DNA from: Phascolomyces articulosus
Taxonomy: Eukaryota; Mucoromycota; Mucoromycetes; Mucorales; Lichtheimiaceae
NCBI GenBank assembly: GCA_025677815.1
Contig: JAIXMP010000016.1
Span: 124,001 to 188,000, forward strand
Reading direction: 5' to 3'
DNA: 64,000 bases
The translations under genes were made by a program, and so were the position numbers. Positions within the stretch are counted from its first letter, which is position 1; the number at the start of each line of letters is the position of its first letter. The notes beneath the pieces were generated by a model. It was given only the letters and a program-made list of their open reading frames with translations. It had not been told where the DNA came from and did no database searches. Shown one piece after another: positions 23,456 through 35,709 of this stretch.

Positions 23456-24632
23456 CTATGTACAAAACTCTTTTACAATATTATAAAAAAATATCTTGGA
23501 TCCTATTATTTTCCTCCAACTGGTTTGACAGATCGTTTTTGTTGTTGTTTTTGCTAATGTTCTTTTTTTTTTTTTTACATTTTTTCCATTATGTATGCTA
23601 TGAGCTGTTACTAATCCATCAGGTTTTCCTGTACTATATATAATTGTTTGATCTTGCTCCTCTTGGAATATGAAACGATCGATATGACCTTTGGAGCTAG
23701 CAATGGCTGTGCTACTATTACTGTGTGCATCCAATAATGATAACACAACAACAACACACATATCCATGATTTTAGAAACACAAAAATTATTCTATATAGA
23801 TATATACAAAGGGGGTGATGGCAATACTTACAAGAAGGTGAATAGGGTTTATAGTATTATAATAACCAAGGTTATTGGATGGTAAAACTTCGATTTCATC
23901 ATCTAGCATGATGGATTTGTATTCTTCTTTTTTATTGGATTGACGTCTTTTTCTTCAAGTGCAAAAGAATGCAATTAGTCCAGTAATGATAGAGCGTCTT
24001 GCGGCTCCACCCACTGCTTTACCTATGGTAACTCCAATGCTGATAGAAGAGTCGTCATCAACATCATCTAATGTTGTAGAGTTCGACCCAGTAGAGTCAT
24101 CCATAATAAGTATTGGTTCAGTGTCATTGCTTTCATAGTGGAAACCCAAGAATAACGATTGACATCCATTGTCCATACTCCATTTGAGATATACACTGGA
24201 AAAGGGTCATCGATACGATTTATCATTCCAAAAAGGATAAATAAATAATCTCCAGCAAGCACGGCTAAAAACACACAAAACCATGAATGATGACATTGCT
24301 TGCTAATTCTTTTAGCGCTCTACTCCTCCCATCATTAAAAAAATCATATGGTCATATAATATATACTTGTATGGCTAAATATCCCATAACCACCAAAAGA
24401 ACTACCGTCTCCTTGTACTGTTGTATTACTCCAGCTTAACCAAAATGTAATCCATCCATATATATTTAGGGTAGTGTGATAATGAGACGGTGATGGCATA
24501 GTTATTCTATATACCTGCATCAGCACTAGGTTGTGATGTGAACCCATGAGCAAATAATTCAGAAGAAGCAACAAATAATAATAAGAGGGTTGATAGAGAT
24601 GTCACCCTTTTCTTTAGTGATAGCGTTTGCAT
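23456..24632 (-). pseudogene. Broken gene for a secreted or single-pass membrane protein
   Basis: The minus strand starts with a convincing signal peptide (basic KKR then STLLLLFVASSELFAHG, from ATG 24632). A beta-rich outer region follows (PSPSHYHTTLNIYGW ... NTTVQGDGSSFGGYGIFSHT), then AGDYLFILFGMINRIDDPF, an acidic Ser/Thr segment (DDSTGSNSTTLDDVDDDSS), a short hydrophobic stretch (IITGLIAFF) and a basic-then-acidic tail (RKRRQSNKKEEYKS). The pieces lie in one order but do not connect: a frame change without splice sites near 24510, another near 24180, and an in-frame TGA at about 23955 between the hydrophobic stretch and the basic tail. A last open block (23456-23767) may be the end of the tail. 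The layout is a type I membrane glycoprotein. I do not recognise the family. Sequencing error is an alternative to decay. Confidence 0.55.
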
Positions 24633-26122
24633 TATTGAACAATTTGTGTTATATGAAAAGTAAGAAGAAAAGAAAGAGAGAGATTCACAGTGAGGGAATC
24701 CTTGTACCATCTTCTTTATTTATACTGTCAATCATTTGTGAATGCTTTTCTTGGTAAAAAAAAGTATCTAAGCTTTTGTACCACGCGTCTCTTTTGCCAT
24801 CATTGCTCTTTAGATAATTCCATTTTTTTTATGGTTGTTAAAAAAATTCGTATATAACTTATAAATGCCGTTTGGAAAGGTTACACGCCAAGAACGAAAC
24901 TATAAAGTCAGTAAATGAGAAATATGATCTTTCCATCTTTATACCCATAGGCGGTGACAGCATTGAATGTATATCATCGAACACATGCGTTTGCCTCTCT
25001 CTTTTACTATTAGATATATCCATAATGAATCAAGAAAAGGAATTGACCCCATCACTTGAATTTATACTATCATAATGATGTGCTTTTCTGAATAGATAAA
25101 TAAAGAAATTTAAAGTTCTTGTATGACGCACTGTGCTTCTTCTGCCAAACTTGTTTATCAATCAAGTCATTATGATAGAACACCGAAAAAAAACAATTGC
25201 CATGTGTTGGTAATACCGATTTTTATAATAGGAATTGTGTATTGATTTGTTTTTGGGGTCTTTGTAGTGAAATATGTAAATAACGAGGTGTTTGTTTGAT
25301 GACAGGTTTTGTATTACTTTTTTGTTGTGCCACGACTGCTACAAACCTGGAAAACTCCTAATTCACTTTCGTGTGTTCGTATTTATACCAAATATTGATT
25401 TGATTTGTAGCAATGGATATATAGGAATAGGAAATGGAGAAGGTATGTATATATTATACATTTAAACATTTTTCTGTTTTGTTTATTGGATTGATATAGC
25501 ACTATAAAATTGCTGGAACAACTTGGATTCCACATCATTATGACGAGTTACTGTAAGAGAGTGAGAAAATATTCTACCTATGTGAGAGCTTGAACTACAA
25601 ATTCTTTTGCTAGTTTGATGTTTTTTATACTTCTATAAAATGTGCTGCAAGGTTACCCAAGTAACTAAAGTGTTTTTTCCATTATTTACATAAGTAAAAT
25701 ATAGTGATAATAGGTAAGACTTGATGATCGATTCCCATTTTATCCATGCTTCATTTCATTGTTTAAATATTGAGTCTATATAGCCTGCTATATTATTGGG
25801 ATCAACAAAAATTAGGGTATATAGTAATTTTTTTTCAACAATATATATATATATATATATATAATATGTAAATAGGACATCTTTGTTGCTGGGGATAACA
25901 TCGTATCTTTTTTTTTTTTTGGTTCGTAATTAAAAAAACATTTTTTTTGAATGTGACGTATGTGTGCAGGGGGGATGGGTGAAGTGAAATGAAAAAAAAG
26001 GCAATAAGTGTCTTTGATGAGAGGACAATTGTAAAAAAAAGAAAGAGAAAAAAAAACATGGTATACACAAGAAAGAAGGAGAGAGACTATTAAAAAAAAT
26101 GAAATCCTATCAAACATCATCA
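24633..26122. other. Intergenic, about 1.5 kb
   Basis: No supported gene. It contains a (TA)n tract near 25840-25862 and several A/T homopolymers. It separates the upstream side of the broken membrane gene from the 3' end of the kinase gene. Confidence 0.5.
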
Positions 26123-29100
26123 TCACATCACAGGTTTAGCTTTTTCTTCTGTATGTGCCACTGCTAATTGTTTTGTTACATTTTCATCACGATGACTTGG
26201 GGTGTGTGGTTCAGCACTATAATAATTAAAATCATTGGGGTAATTAGTCAGGATGTAAATAGGAGGGTCTAATCCTACAAAATATGAGATACATTACCAT
26301 ACAGGCGATTGACCAGATTTACTATTAGAATGACGAGACATGATCCATTCATGACATAAAGCTTCATCAGGTGTCATTCTTTTTTCAGGATCCCAGGAAA
26401 GACATTTTTCAATAAAGTCCAAGAACTGAGCATCATGACAACGTAGCGCATGGGAAAGGGTTTTGGTACCTGGCCGACGTTTCTTTCCTCTGGAATTGGG
26501 TATAATGCGTGGGTTGCCATTGGAATCAAAAAACAATTTCCTTCGTGAACTTTGCTCAATTAGGTATCGATGAGGAACACCCAGGATTTCCATAATACAT
26601 GCCAGTTGTTCTTGTTCATTTTCACCTGGGAATAAGGGTAGTCCCGTGTAAAGTTCGGCAAGAATACAACCTAAACTCCACATATCGATCGCTGTGTTAT
26701 AAGACATACCAAGAATCACTTCGGGTGATCGATAAAATCGACTTTGGATATATGTGTATACTAATATTTAATATCATGATTAGTAAAAATAAAAAATGAA
26801 TATCTCTCACTTCCTTACTTTTCTGGATCCGTATAGATAAACTAGATATGTATATTATTTACCTCGATCATTTTCGAAACAACTACTGCCAAAATCGATC
26901 ACCTTTAAAGTACTTTTCGCTGGATGTTTGAGAAGAATATTCTGTAAAAAAAAAAAGTAAGTACAAATCAATAAAAATGAATATTATTATTTACCTCTGG
27001 TTTTAAATCACAATGGATGACACCATGTTCATATAATAGACATAGAGATTGTAATAATTGAACAGTAAATCTGATGGAAGAAGGAAATTAAAAAGTGTTA
27101 ATTATCAACCATTCATTTATAAAATAGCCAAACTCCAAGAAGGAGGAAAGTACCTTTTGATAAGATTGATGGTAACACCTCGATAATTATTGTTTTTAAT
27201 AAATTCATAGAGATTAATACTTAAGCATTCGCATGCAATACATAAATGATTTCGGAATACAAAATAATCGGTCATTCGGATATTGTGATGTTGATCTTGT
27301 GGATCCTGTAAAATAAACAAATAAAAAGCATAAATTAGAAAGAGTTGTTGATCACTATTTTTTTTTTACTATTCTGCTGGGTTCATATTTTTACCCAATC
27401 CACCAAATCTTTTAAAATTTTGACTTCTGTTTGAGCTTGAGCATGGAACCGTTTTTTGTTTCGAATCAATTTGATGGCTACAGTCATGCCTGTCTTGTGA
27501 TCAAAACATTTGACAACTTGTCCAAAAGAACCACGACCCAAAACATCAATGATTTCATAACGATACGCTAAATGATCCTTGACAATAATATTGTAATCGC
27601 CTCGCTCATCATCATAGCCATAATTACATGTAGGTTGATCCAACGTGGCAGGATGTTTTTGGGCTTGATGACCGACAAAATAGATTTGACTGTATTCTTG
27701 AATTTCATGACGTTCATAAAGAGACAAGTAAGCTGAGAAATATTTGATGGCAGTGGTAGGACTTTTGGGTCCACGAATACCTGCGGCTGCTATTTCTGCG
27801 ATTTCTTTTTCCCATAGCAATGAATCACTGATGCGGTTCGGTGATCTTAATGCTGGTGATGTTGTATTGGGTGAAGTACCACTGTTTGGATCCTCATTAC
27901 CACCATTATTATTACCAGTGTTAGTAATGATACCACTCACACCATCCAACATCATTGCCGTATTATTATCTATATCATAGGTTTGACTCCGTCTTGCACG
28001 TCGGTCTCGTACAAATGAATATTGCATATCGGCTGTATAAGAATCTTTGATGGGTGTGTTTTCATTATGTTGTCGTACCATGGCCTGTAATCGTTCTTGA
28101 AGACTCATGGCTCGATGACGTTCTAATCAATCAATAAGTAAAAATTCTTCTTTTCAACACCAAAAGAAAGAGACCTATCTATTCATCCCTCTCTCCTTTC
28201 CACTTTTTCTTTTCATTTAAAAAATCAACTTACGAATGCTAACTTCCTTATCCACCATGGAATCATGTTCTGTTGCAGAAGCAATTGAATTTTTTCGACT
28301 ACTAGCATTACTAGCACTAAATATACGGTGATTGGCACCCATGCTACTGGTACTAATTTTTCGTGTTCGTGAAGGAATAGGACCAATAGAAGGCGACACA
28401 TCTTCGCTACTGCCATAAAGCCCGTTTTTGGTATTTACAATGGATAAAGACAGTTTACGTACGCTGGTTGCGCTGGGTCGTCGGGTATGGATCGGTCTTG
28501 TACGAGGTGAATTAGTAGCAGATGAAATACCAGCTATAGTGTTTGTTGTAGTCGTGTTGGTGGTAGTCGTTGCATTATCGCGTGGTGAGGCAGGTGTAAT
28601 GCGTGGTGTTTTGAGTGAAGCTCGACGATCCATATTCATGGGTGCCAAAGGATTACTCTTTTTCATTCGCGTGGTTGTTTGTGCAGCTGGCGCTGTGGCT
28701 GCATTAGATGAAACATTCACTTTATGTGTAGTGGAAGCTGATTCTTCTTCACTACTTGTCCCACTCCCTCCATTGGGAGTTGTACCAAGAGCTGAAGATT
28801 GAGATGGTTTGGGAATACGCGTAGGTGATGATGCTCGTGGTTGTTGTTGATGATGTTTTGTAGTAGTAGGAATATTCACTCGAATAGGTTCCACTTTCAT
28901 AGGTGGTAAATTGAGTGATTGTACAGGTGGAGGTGTTGCAAGACTGCCTGGCAATGTCTATATTATTGTTATTATTATTAAAAGTGAGTTGAGTAATACA
29001 TAATAAACAAGAAAAAACAATGGGATACCATGTGTATGTTTATATATATATATATATACCTTGCCACGTTTCCGGGTGGTGGTGGTGGAACCTTTTGCTT

Positions 29101-30973
29101 GTCGACCAACGGTTGTTGTAGATAAATCTTGATTCTTTTTCCGCCATTGCATTGCAGCATTCAAGGATGGATCGGTAGGGACACCTTCTTTTAAACTTTC
29201 TGTTCTTGAAAGACGTCGTTGACGACGTACATTGATGGATGAATCATCCATTGCAACAATGGATTTTTTCCTTGTCCGTGTGGATGCATTATTGATATTT
29301 TCACCAACAGAAATACCACCATGAATAGATCCTCTACTCTTTCTGCGTCGTGTGGTAGAAGTAACTGATTTGCGTGCATCATAATCATCCCCCGATCCTG
29401 GTGTCCCCTTACCCGATGAACTAGCACTACTTGCACGGCTATTAGACTGCTGTTGAGTTGCTTCTTTGCTAGCCCTAGAAGAGGCAAGTGCTGATCTTCG
29501 TTTGGTTGCCAACATGACCAAAGATTCTTCTTTTTCTTCTTGTTGAAGTTGATGTTGTGTAGTAACATTGGTGGTAGAAGAACGACGACGCATATCTGCA
29601 ATGGTAGGTTTCATATAACCGCCTCCACCTGTATTAGATTCTGTTGTTGTTGTGGCAGCTACAGTAGATTTCCGTCTTCCATAATCATCCTTTAATCCAG
29701 TTCTTAATATAGAACCACTGGATAAAGTTCTTCGACGTGGTTCTCTGGTATGTTGTTGATGATGATGTGCACTAGTGAGGGTGCTTTGTTTGTTATTTTG
29801 TTGTTGTTGACACGTCTTTTCCAAATCACGCATTTTCTCCTTGCCTAGACTTAATCTCCGCTTTACATCACTGATCAATTCTGCGCGTGAACGTGTTGTA
29901 GAAGAAGGTTGTTCATCTGGAGAAGAGGATGGAACTACCATGGACGATTTACGGCGCTGTTCCACCAAATTGGGTTTGGATGAAGCACGTCGTACATTCG
30001 ATGGTCTGGTCGTCGCTGTTGATGCTGCTGCTGTTGTTGTTATTGGTGACTTTAGGTTGGCATGTGATGCTTTTTCGGAAGCCAGGCCGAGTTCCTGACG
30101 CGCAAGTTTGCGTTCCACAAGAAGAGAGTCGCGAAGTGCATCGGCTAACCGTATAACGTTCCCGGATTCCCTTTCCGATTCCAATGTTTTGACAGCCCCT
30201 TGGTTTTTATCCTCTTCTGTGTCACTCGGTCTTCGCATCATTGAGGATTGGCGTCTTCGTGTTGTATTAGGAGTAGTCCCTGTACCGGAGGATCGGACAC
30301 TATCACTAGATTTCTTTGTGGAAAGTGCACGTACCCGTGGTGATGCGGTGGTTGTTATTGCAGTACCAGTTTTAGTCGTTGCTGTGGTATTAGTTGTTCC
30401 CGTGGTAAGACCACTTCTCGTTCGGTTAGATACTATATCTTCATTACGTGTTGATTTTCTACGGAGTCGTACAGTTGTTTCAACATTGGATGATGATTGT
30501 TGTTGTTGATGAGCTATACTTTTTCGTCTAACAGTGGCAATGGATGAAGGTTGCTCGTTTTCCACTTGAGCAAATGCTTCATAAATACCATTACGAGTTA
30601 TTCCATTATTATCTTCATCATGAATATGTTGCATCAATTCTTTGATACTTTTACGTGGTCCTAATCGTGGTTGATGTTGTTGATGATGATCGTCTCCTGG
30701 CTTAGTGGTGGTATTATTATTATTAGATACATTATTATTATTAGTTGTTGTTGTTGTTGTTGCTGTAGTAGTAGTAGTGGTAGTAGCGCGTGACCTGGAA
30801 CTGGCAGTAGATTTGGTATAGCGTCCTCCTGCACCTACTGCTCCTCCTCCTTCATTTAACATTTTAGATTGCTGATGATTATCCTGTTTTCTGTTTTGCA
30901 ACCCATGTCCCTGTTGTTGCATATGTATCCACGACTCGGTAATGTACGGTCCTGTTAACGTCGATGATGACAT
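26123..30973 (-). CDS. Class II DYRK-family protein kinase (Pom1/DYRK2-like)
   Basis: Eight exons, 30973-29060, 28957-28234, 28122-27395, 27305-27154, 27070-26995, 26941-26863, 26760-26298 and 26216-26123, give 1,409 residues. The first 880 or so are low-complexity: Thr/Asn/Gln runs and many RRxS/RKS patches (RRKSI, RRRSST), likely phosphorylation or membrane-binding clusters. Next comes the NAPA-like region ([19 protein letters not shown] and [18 protein letters not shown]), which marks class II DYRKs. The kinase domain has [36 protein letters not shown] and the activation loop [13 protein letters not shown], in which the second Tyr of YxY autophosphorylates in this family. Relatives include fission yeast Pom1 (cell polarity and size) and animal DYRK2. 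A role in polarity is inference. All catalytic residues are intact. Confidence 0.95.
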
Positions 30974-32321
30974 GAAAATGGGAAGGTATCAGGCCACTAA
31001 ATATCAATTTAATTAATTTTTTCTTTTTTTTTTTTTTTTTGAATTATGACCAAAAAGAAACTTTTTTTTTGGGCTTTCAATCGTTCAAACTTACGTTTTG
31101 ATGGGTGGATCTCTCTCTTTTTTTTTTTATCGTATCTCACTTTTTTTTCAAAACAACTTTATCGAATTCTTGAGAACCGAAGCACTTGCTGAAGAATGAT
31201 ACAATATGAAAGTGATTGGGATAATAATAAAGAAGAAGAAGAAAAACTGCGTGATAATAATAATGTTTTTTTTCTGTGTATCGCTACAAGCAAAAAAAAA
31301 AAAAGGTCTGTTCGTTATTTCTTTTTTAGGTGGCTCGAGTGTACAAAGTTGAGATGACCTCTGATTTCGTTCTTCCTTTTTTTTCTTTCTTTAAACTGAT
31401 GCAGGAGTTCAATTCTTTTTTTAATAAAAAGTGGGGGATATATGTATAATAGATTTGGAATAAAAAGAAAAATATAAAAGAAAGAATTAAATTAGAACAA
31501 TAATAATATATGAAATGAATGAAAGGACAACAATGCCACTAGAATGAAGAAAAAAAGAAGAAGAAAAAAAAGGGGTAATGGGGTGGGTGGGTGGTGAACC
31601 TCTTATTTTAAAAATGAAAAAAAAAGAGGTCGGAAGTGAACACGGCCGATTGAATATATTATAAGAAAAAACAGTAAGCCTTTAGAAAGAGAGAGAAAAA
31701 GGGGGGAAGAAGAAGAGGAAAAAGAGATATGAGTTGTCTGTCCGTTCGTCTGTGGGTCCAATACCAAATAATAATTATTATAAAAAAAAACGAGGAGAGT
31801 TAAAAAAGTAAGCTTTTTTTTTTGATCGCGTTAAAATGTATACTCTTATAACAAGTCCGCGAACACAAAAAAGTCACTTTTAGTTGTACAAGAATCATCA
31901 TCATCAAGTATCTGTAATCTGTAAGTAGTAGTCTATCGATGATAATATAAAAGTCAAGAGTAAAGATTGATCCAACAAGAGGCACACGCATATCGTACAT
32001 ATAATTATATCATATGGCCTACTTTTTTGTATAGCCGCTGCATATCATCATCATCATAATAAAAAAAAGGGGGGAGAGAGAAGAGGAGTTTAATAATATA
32101 ACTAATAACTTCGACCACCACTTTAATTATTATTAAAACAATGAATACACCATTATACTTTTGGTCAATCATCCATTGGACGTTCTTTCATGAGTTGATT
32201 GCCGTCGTGATTTTATATGGTTATTTATTTTTATACTTGTTTGTTTCAAACTATTCATTTCAAATATGTAAATACATCATGCTTTGCACACATGGATTTA
32301 CAATGTCGTACAAAGAAAAAA

Positions 32322-32360
<39 letters not shown>

Positions 32361-32395
32361 TACCATGATAAGATGAGTATTCCCCTGTTGCTATG
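30974..32395. other. Upstream region of the kinase gene
   Basis: Purine/pyrimidine tracts dominate (T18 run near 31027, T and A runs to 31310, GA-rich tracts near 31690 and 32067). A 75-codon frame at 32141-32368 starts well but ends in a (GA)n tract coding Arg-Glu repeats (32323-32357) and has no domain, so I do not call it a gene. This long leader is consistent with a large regulated promoter. Confidence 0.45.
32323..32357. repeat. (GA)n dinucleotide microsatellite
   Basis: About 17 consecutive GA units. Confidence 0.9.
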
Positions 32396-32398
32396 CCA

Positions 32399-32574
32399 AC
32401 TAAAAATATTTTTGTCACCTAGCAACATTGTAGCCTAGTAACAACACTGTTACCTAGCAACACTACTCTATCCTAGCAACACTATTGTATCCTAACAACA
32501 TGATTGTAACCGAGCAACACGTATATTGTAACCAAGCAACCACCAATGAATGAATTATATTGTAACATAGCAGC

Positions 32575-32577
<3 letters not shown>
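32399..32577. repeat. Degenerate minisatellite, unit of about 19-20 bp
   Basis: At least seven tandem copies related to TGTAACCTAGCAACACTAT can be aligned (CACCTAGCAACA, AGCCTAGTAACA, TACCTAGCAACA, ATCCTAGCAACA, ATCCTAACAACA, AACCGAGCAACA, AACCAAGCAACC, AACATAGCAGCA). Spacing between copies is about 19-22 bp and longer at the right end. A (TA)n tract (32579-32606) follows directly. Confidence 0.85.
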
Positions 32578-32606
<29 letters not shown>

Positions 32607-35600
32607 ACTCCTTAAATGATCTTTTTTATTATCGTCCAATGGATAAACGAAACAGCAACTAAACAACGTGGTAAACTTTAATTTTATTTATTTCTATCTT
32701 TCTATATTTATTTCAACAATTGCAAACATCATGATGCCAAGAAGATATCCATAGTAATAATAATAATCTACTATTACCAGTATCATCATGATACCCCAAA
32801 TTAAGTAGAAGATAAATGTCATGGGGGATATGTCTGAGCAACTTCTTTTTTTATTTCAATCAACAATCGCATGTGCATCCTACTATCACAACAACAACTC
32901 AAAAGTAAAGTGCCGCCCGTAAAACAAACAAAGCTATATGTATTGTAGCTGAGTCTCTTTGTCAATTTTTATGCATTCCATCATCATCAAAATCATTGAA
33001 AATGTATCATTATGTATAAACAAAACTTTTTTTATTTATCAAATAAACCTAAAATTCTTTCTGAACATACATAGTTGTATTAGTACGACAATGATTTCTA
33101 AGGTTCAGCACATGGTTTTATAATAATAGTAATAGGTTGTTAACAAAGTATAATATTAATTATTCGGATGGAAACAAATCTGGTAATTATCTGTACGTAG
33201 CATAATAAACAAGAATGAAGGTGTGAATCTTGATAAAAATAGTGATTGTTCCTAAATGAAATTGCCTGCATGATTTGTTGCTGTCAATTTATGATAATAG
33301 ATCAGCAATAATACAAGGAGGAGAGACGTATCACTCATTACTCTCTTGCATTATCATGCAAATTTAATACCAAAGAACGATTGGAATGAGTTACATTATT
33401 TGTATACACAAAAAAAAATCATTGGTTCAAATAGTACACCTGCCAGATAATATTACTATTGTTGATAGGTGTTAAATCTTATATTTAAAATTGGATCACT
33501 CATCCATGCATTGATATATAAAATAGTTGAATTGCATAAACACAACACCGATTTGTCGTGTATATAAATCATATATACCATTTGAAACAATCGTCATGGA
33601 CTTATTCAACAGCAATATCTGCTGCTGTCATCTCTTTGGGAAAATTCAACAGGTGTTTAATATAGAAAGTCTCATGACCCATAACAACTCTACTTAACAG
33701 AGATGTATCTCTGAATAAGTGGGTAAAGTATATAATATGTTGAGGCTATTATAAAAGGAACAAGTAATACAGGATTTAGGTCTAAACTATTTACCATCGT
33801 CATAAACATGACACATTCACTGATAAGTAAGTACTGATGATGAGTACCCATGAAAAAAAATTGTTGTATTACAACAACATGTGTTTGCTTTGTTGGCTAT
33901 CCTAATGATGATAATTAGATCATGCTGCGCAAAAAAAAGAAGGACTCATGCCATGGCCATTTAGTATAGTGAAAAACACATCTTATTATCATTACTTTTT
34001 TATGTGTTATATGATTATTATAATTTTTTTTGGGGGGAGAAAAGATGGAAGAGATGAAGTTTTCGTTTTCCTTTCATGCGGCGACCGTGCTTTTTTTTTT
34101 TTCGTTTTCATCTTTCGGACAGCACACAAAACAACAGCGCGCGTTTTATTTGCATGCATTTGTTTGAGTGCATTTATTTATATCAGAAGTAAATACCTTA
34201 GTATATATATACTCTGCAGCTTCTCTTCTACTGGTTTATCAAAAGTAGTAGGAAGAGGCGGTCTGCTTTTGAATAAAAAAAATATCATCATTGCTTTGGG
34301 AAGTTAATATCAAAACCAATCTTTATTAATTGTTATCCATTGTTCATATGTATATGCATGGTAGCAAGCGATCCATGTAATAGGAACAACATGGAATATA
34401 TGACAATAATATAGTATTATCCCACACAAATCATGCAAAAAGAAGAAGGAATAGTGTATTTTAAATGAATCATTACTTATTTTCTTAAAAATATGGAGGT
34501 TTGTTATTATATATTCATAAAAAAGTAACCTGTTAAACCAATAATACATTATATTGATAGTAGTAATAATAATTAAACGGATGGTGACAAAGTAAAAGAT
34601 AGATATCTATCCATTATAAAATAGAATGCTCTTTTATACAAGATTATGTTAATAGAAACAACTCAATGTAACTATTATATAACTAAGGAGAAAATTGATA
34701 CAGTTACTACAGTTACTATTCTATAAATATATGATATATGGATGATATAAAATATAAATTGTTAATTTCTGGTGACGAAGGCAAATGGTGGATGATTATA
34801 TAGCCAAGAAGAATTCTTCATGAATGAATAAAAGAAAGAGTCAGCGCTCGGACCATTTTTTATAGGGGAGATGAAAAGGAGGAATAATTTTTTAATGGTA
34901 ACACCAACAATAAAACCCTGATGATGAAGTGCAGCACACTTTTTTGTTACTATTATTACTGTTATAATAGCCTTGTCTAATCATCTATTATATATGACTT
35001 AAAAGTTGATGTATTGTTGTATATAGAATATATATTTAAGCTCAACAACTTTATTTTTCTTTTTTCCATTTGACACTTCAAAAAAGAGATAAAATTATAA
35101 AATATGATGATAAACATTTCCTATCACCCGATGATTATTAATTTTTGCGACATTCTAAAGTCATTACCAGGGATAAATCATTCGTTGCTTAAGATGAAAT
35201 ATTCACTCTAAATTTATTTGTTGAGTATGAAACAATATATATATAAATACTAATATATAGACTATGTTATTATAATTCTGATGCTGAACGATGAATGATG
35301 ATGATGATGAAACTCAATGTCACACGAACGTTACACTAAAAAAGAAGATCGCTATGGTTTTTCGCGTTCCTTTTTTGTTTATTATTATAATTTGCAAATC
35401 AATGAATTGAATGGTATTGAATTGAATTGAAAAATAACCATCAAAATGATAGAATTATTATGAACAATTTCAATAAAGAATCCATAAGCGATTATCATTT
35501 CAATTCAATATTCAATTCATTGAAACTATATTTTACATAAACAATTATTTTGAATTTTTCAGTGTAACAAAATTAGTGTTAATGTATAACAACACTTAAT

Positions 35601-35709
35601 TACTTTCGTATTAGTTAGAATTTTTTATTTCTTTCTCACTCGTTCTTTTACACCTTTTCCTTTCCTTTCCTTTTTTTTTGTTTTTTGTTTTTTCTAATCA
35701 TTGAACACA
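32607..35709. other. Long gene-poor spacer
   Basis: About 3.1 kb of A/T-rich sequence without a supported gene. The 119-codon frame at 33948-34307 is Phe/Ile-rich and spans homopolymer runs, so it is not convincing. The last 80 bp before 35710 are pyrimidine-rich (leader of the LIM gene). Confidence 0.5.

Noticed and set aside
28428..30509. Plus-strand open frames of 75-133 codons across the kinase gene
   Set aside because: They mirror the low-complexity N-terminal exons of the minus-strand DYRK gene, have Val/Arg-rich nonsense composition and no domains.
32141..32368. 75-codon plus-strand frame ending in Arg-Glu repeats
   Set aside because: Its end is coded by a GA microsatellite and its start is a generic hydrophobic stretch; no homologue comes to mind.
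33948..34307. 119-codon plus-strand frame
   Set aside because: Dominated by Phe and Ile from homopolymer runs, with no domain and no splice context.
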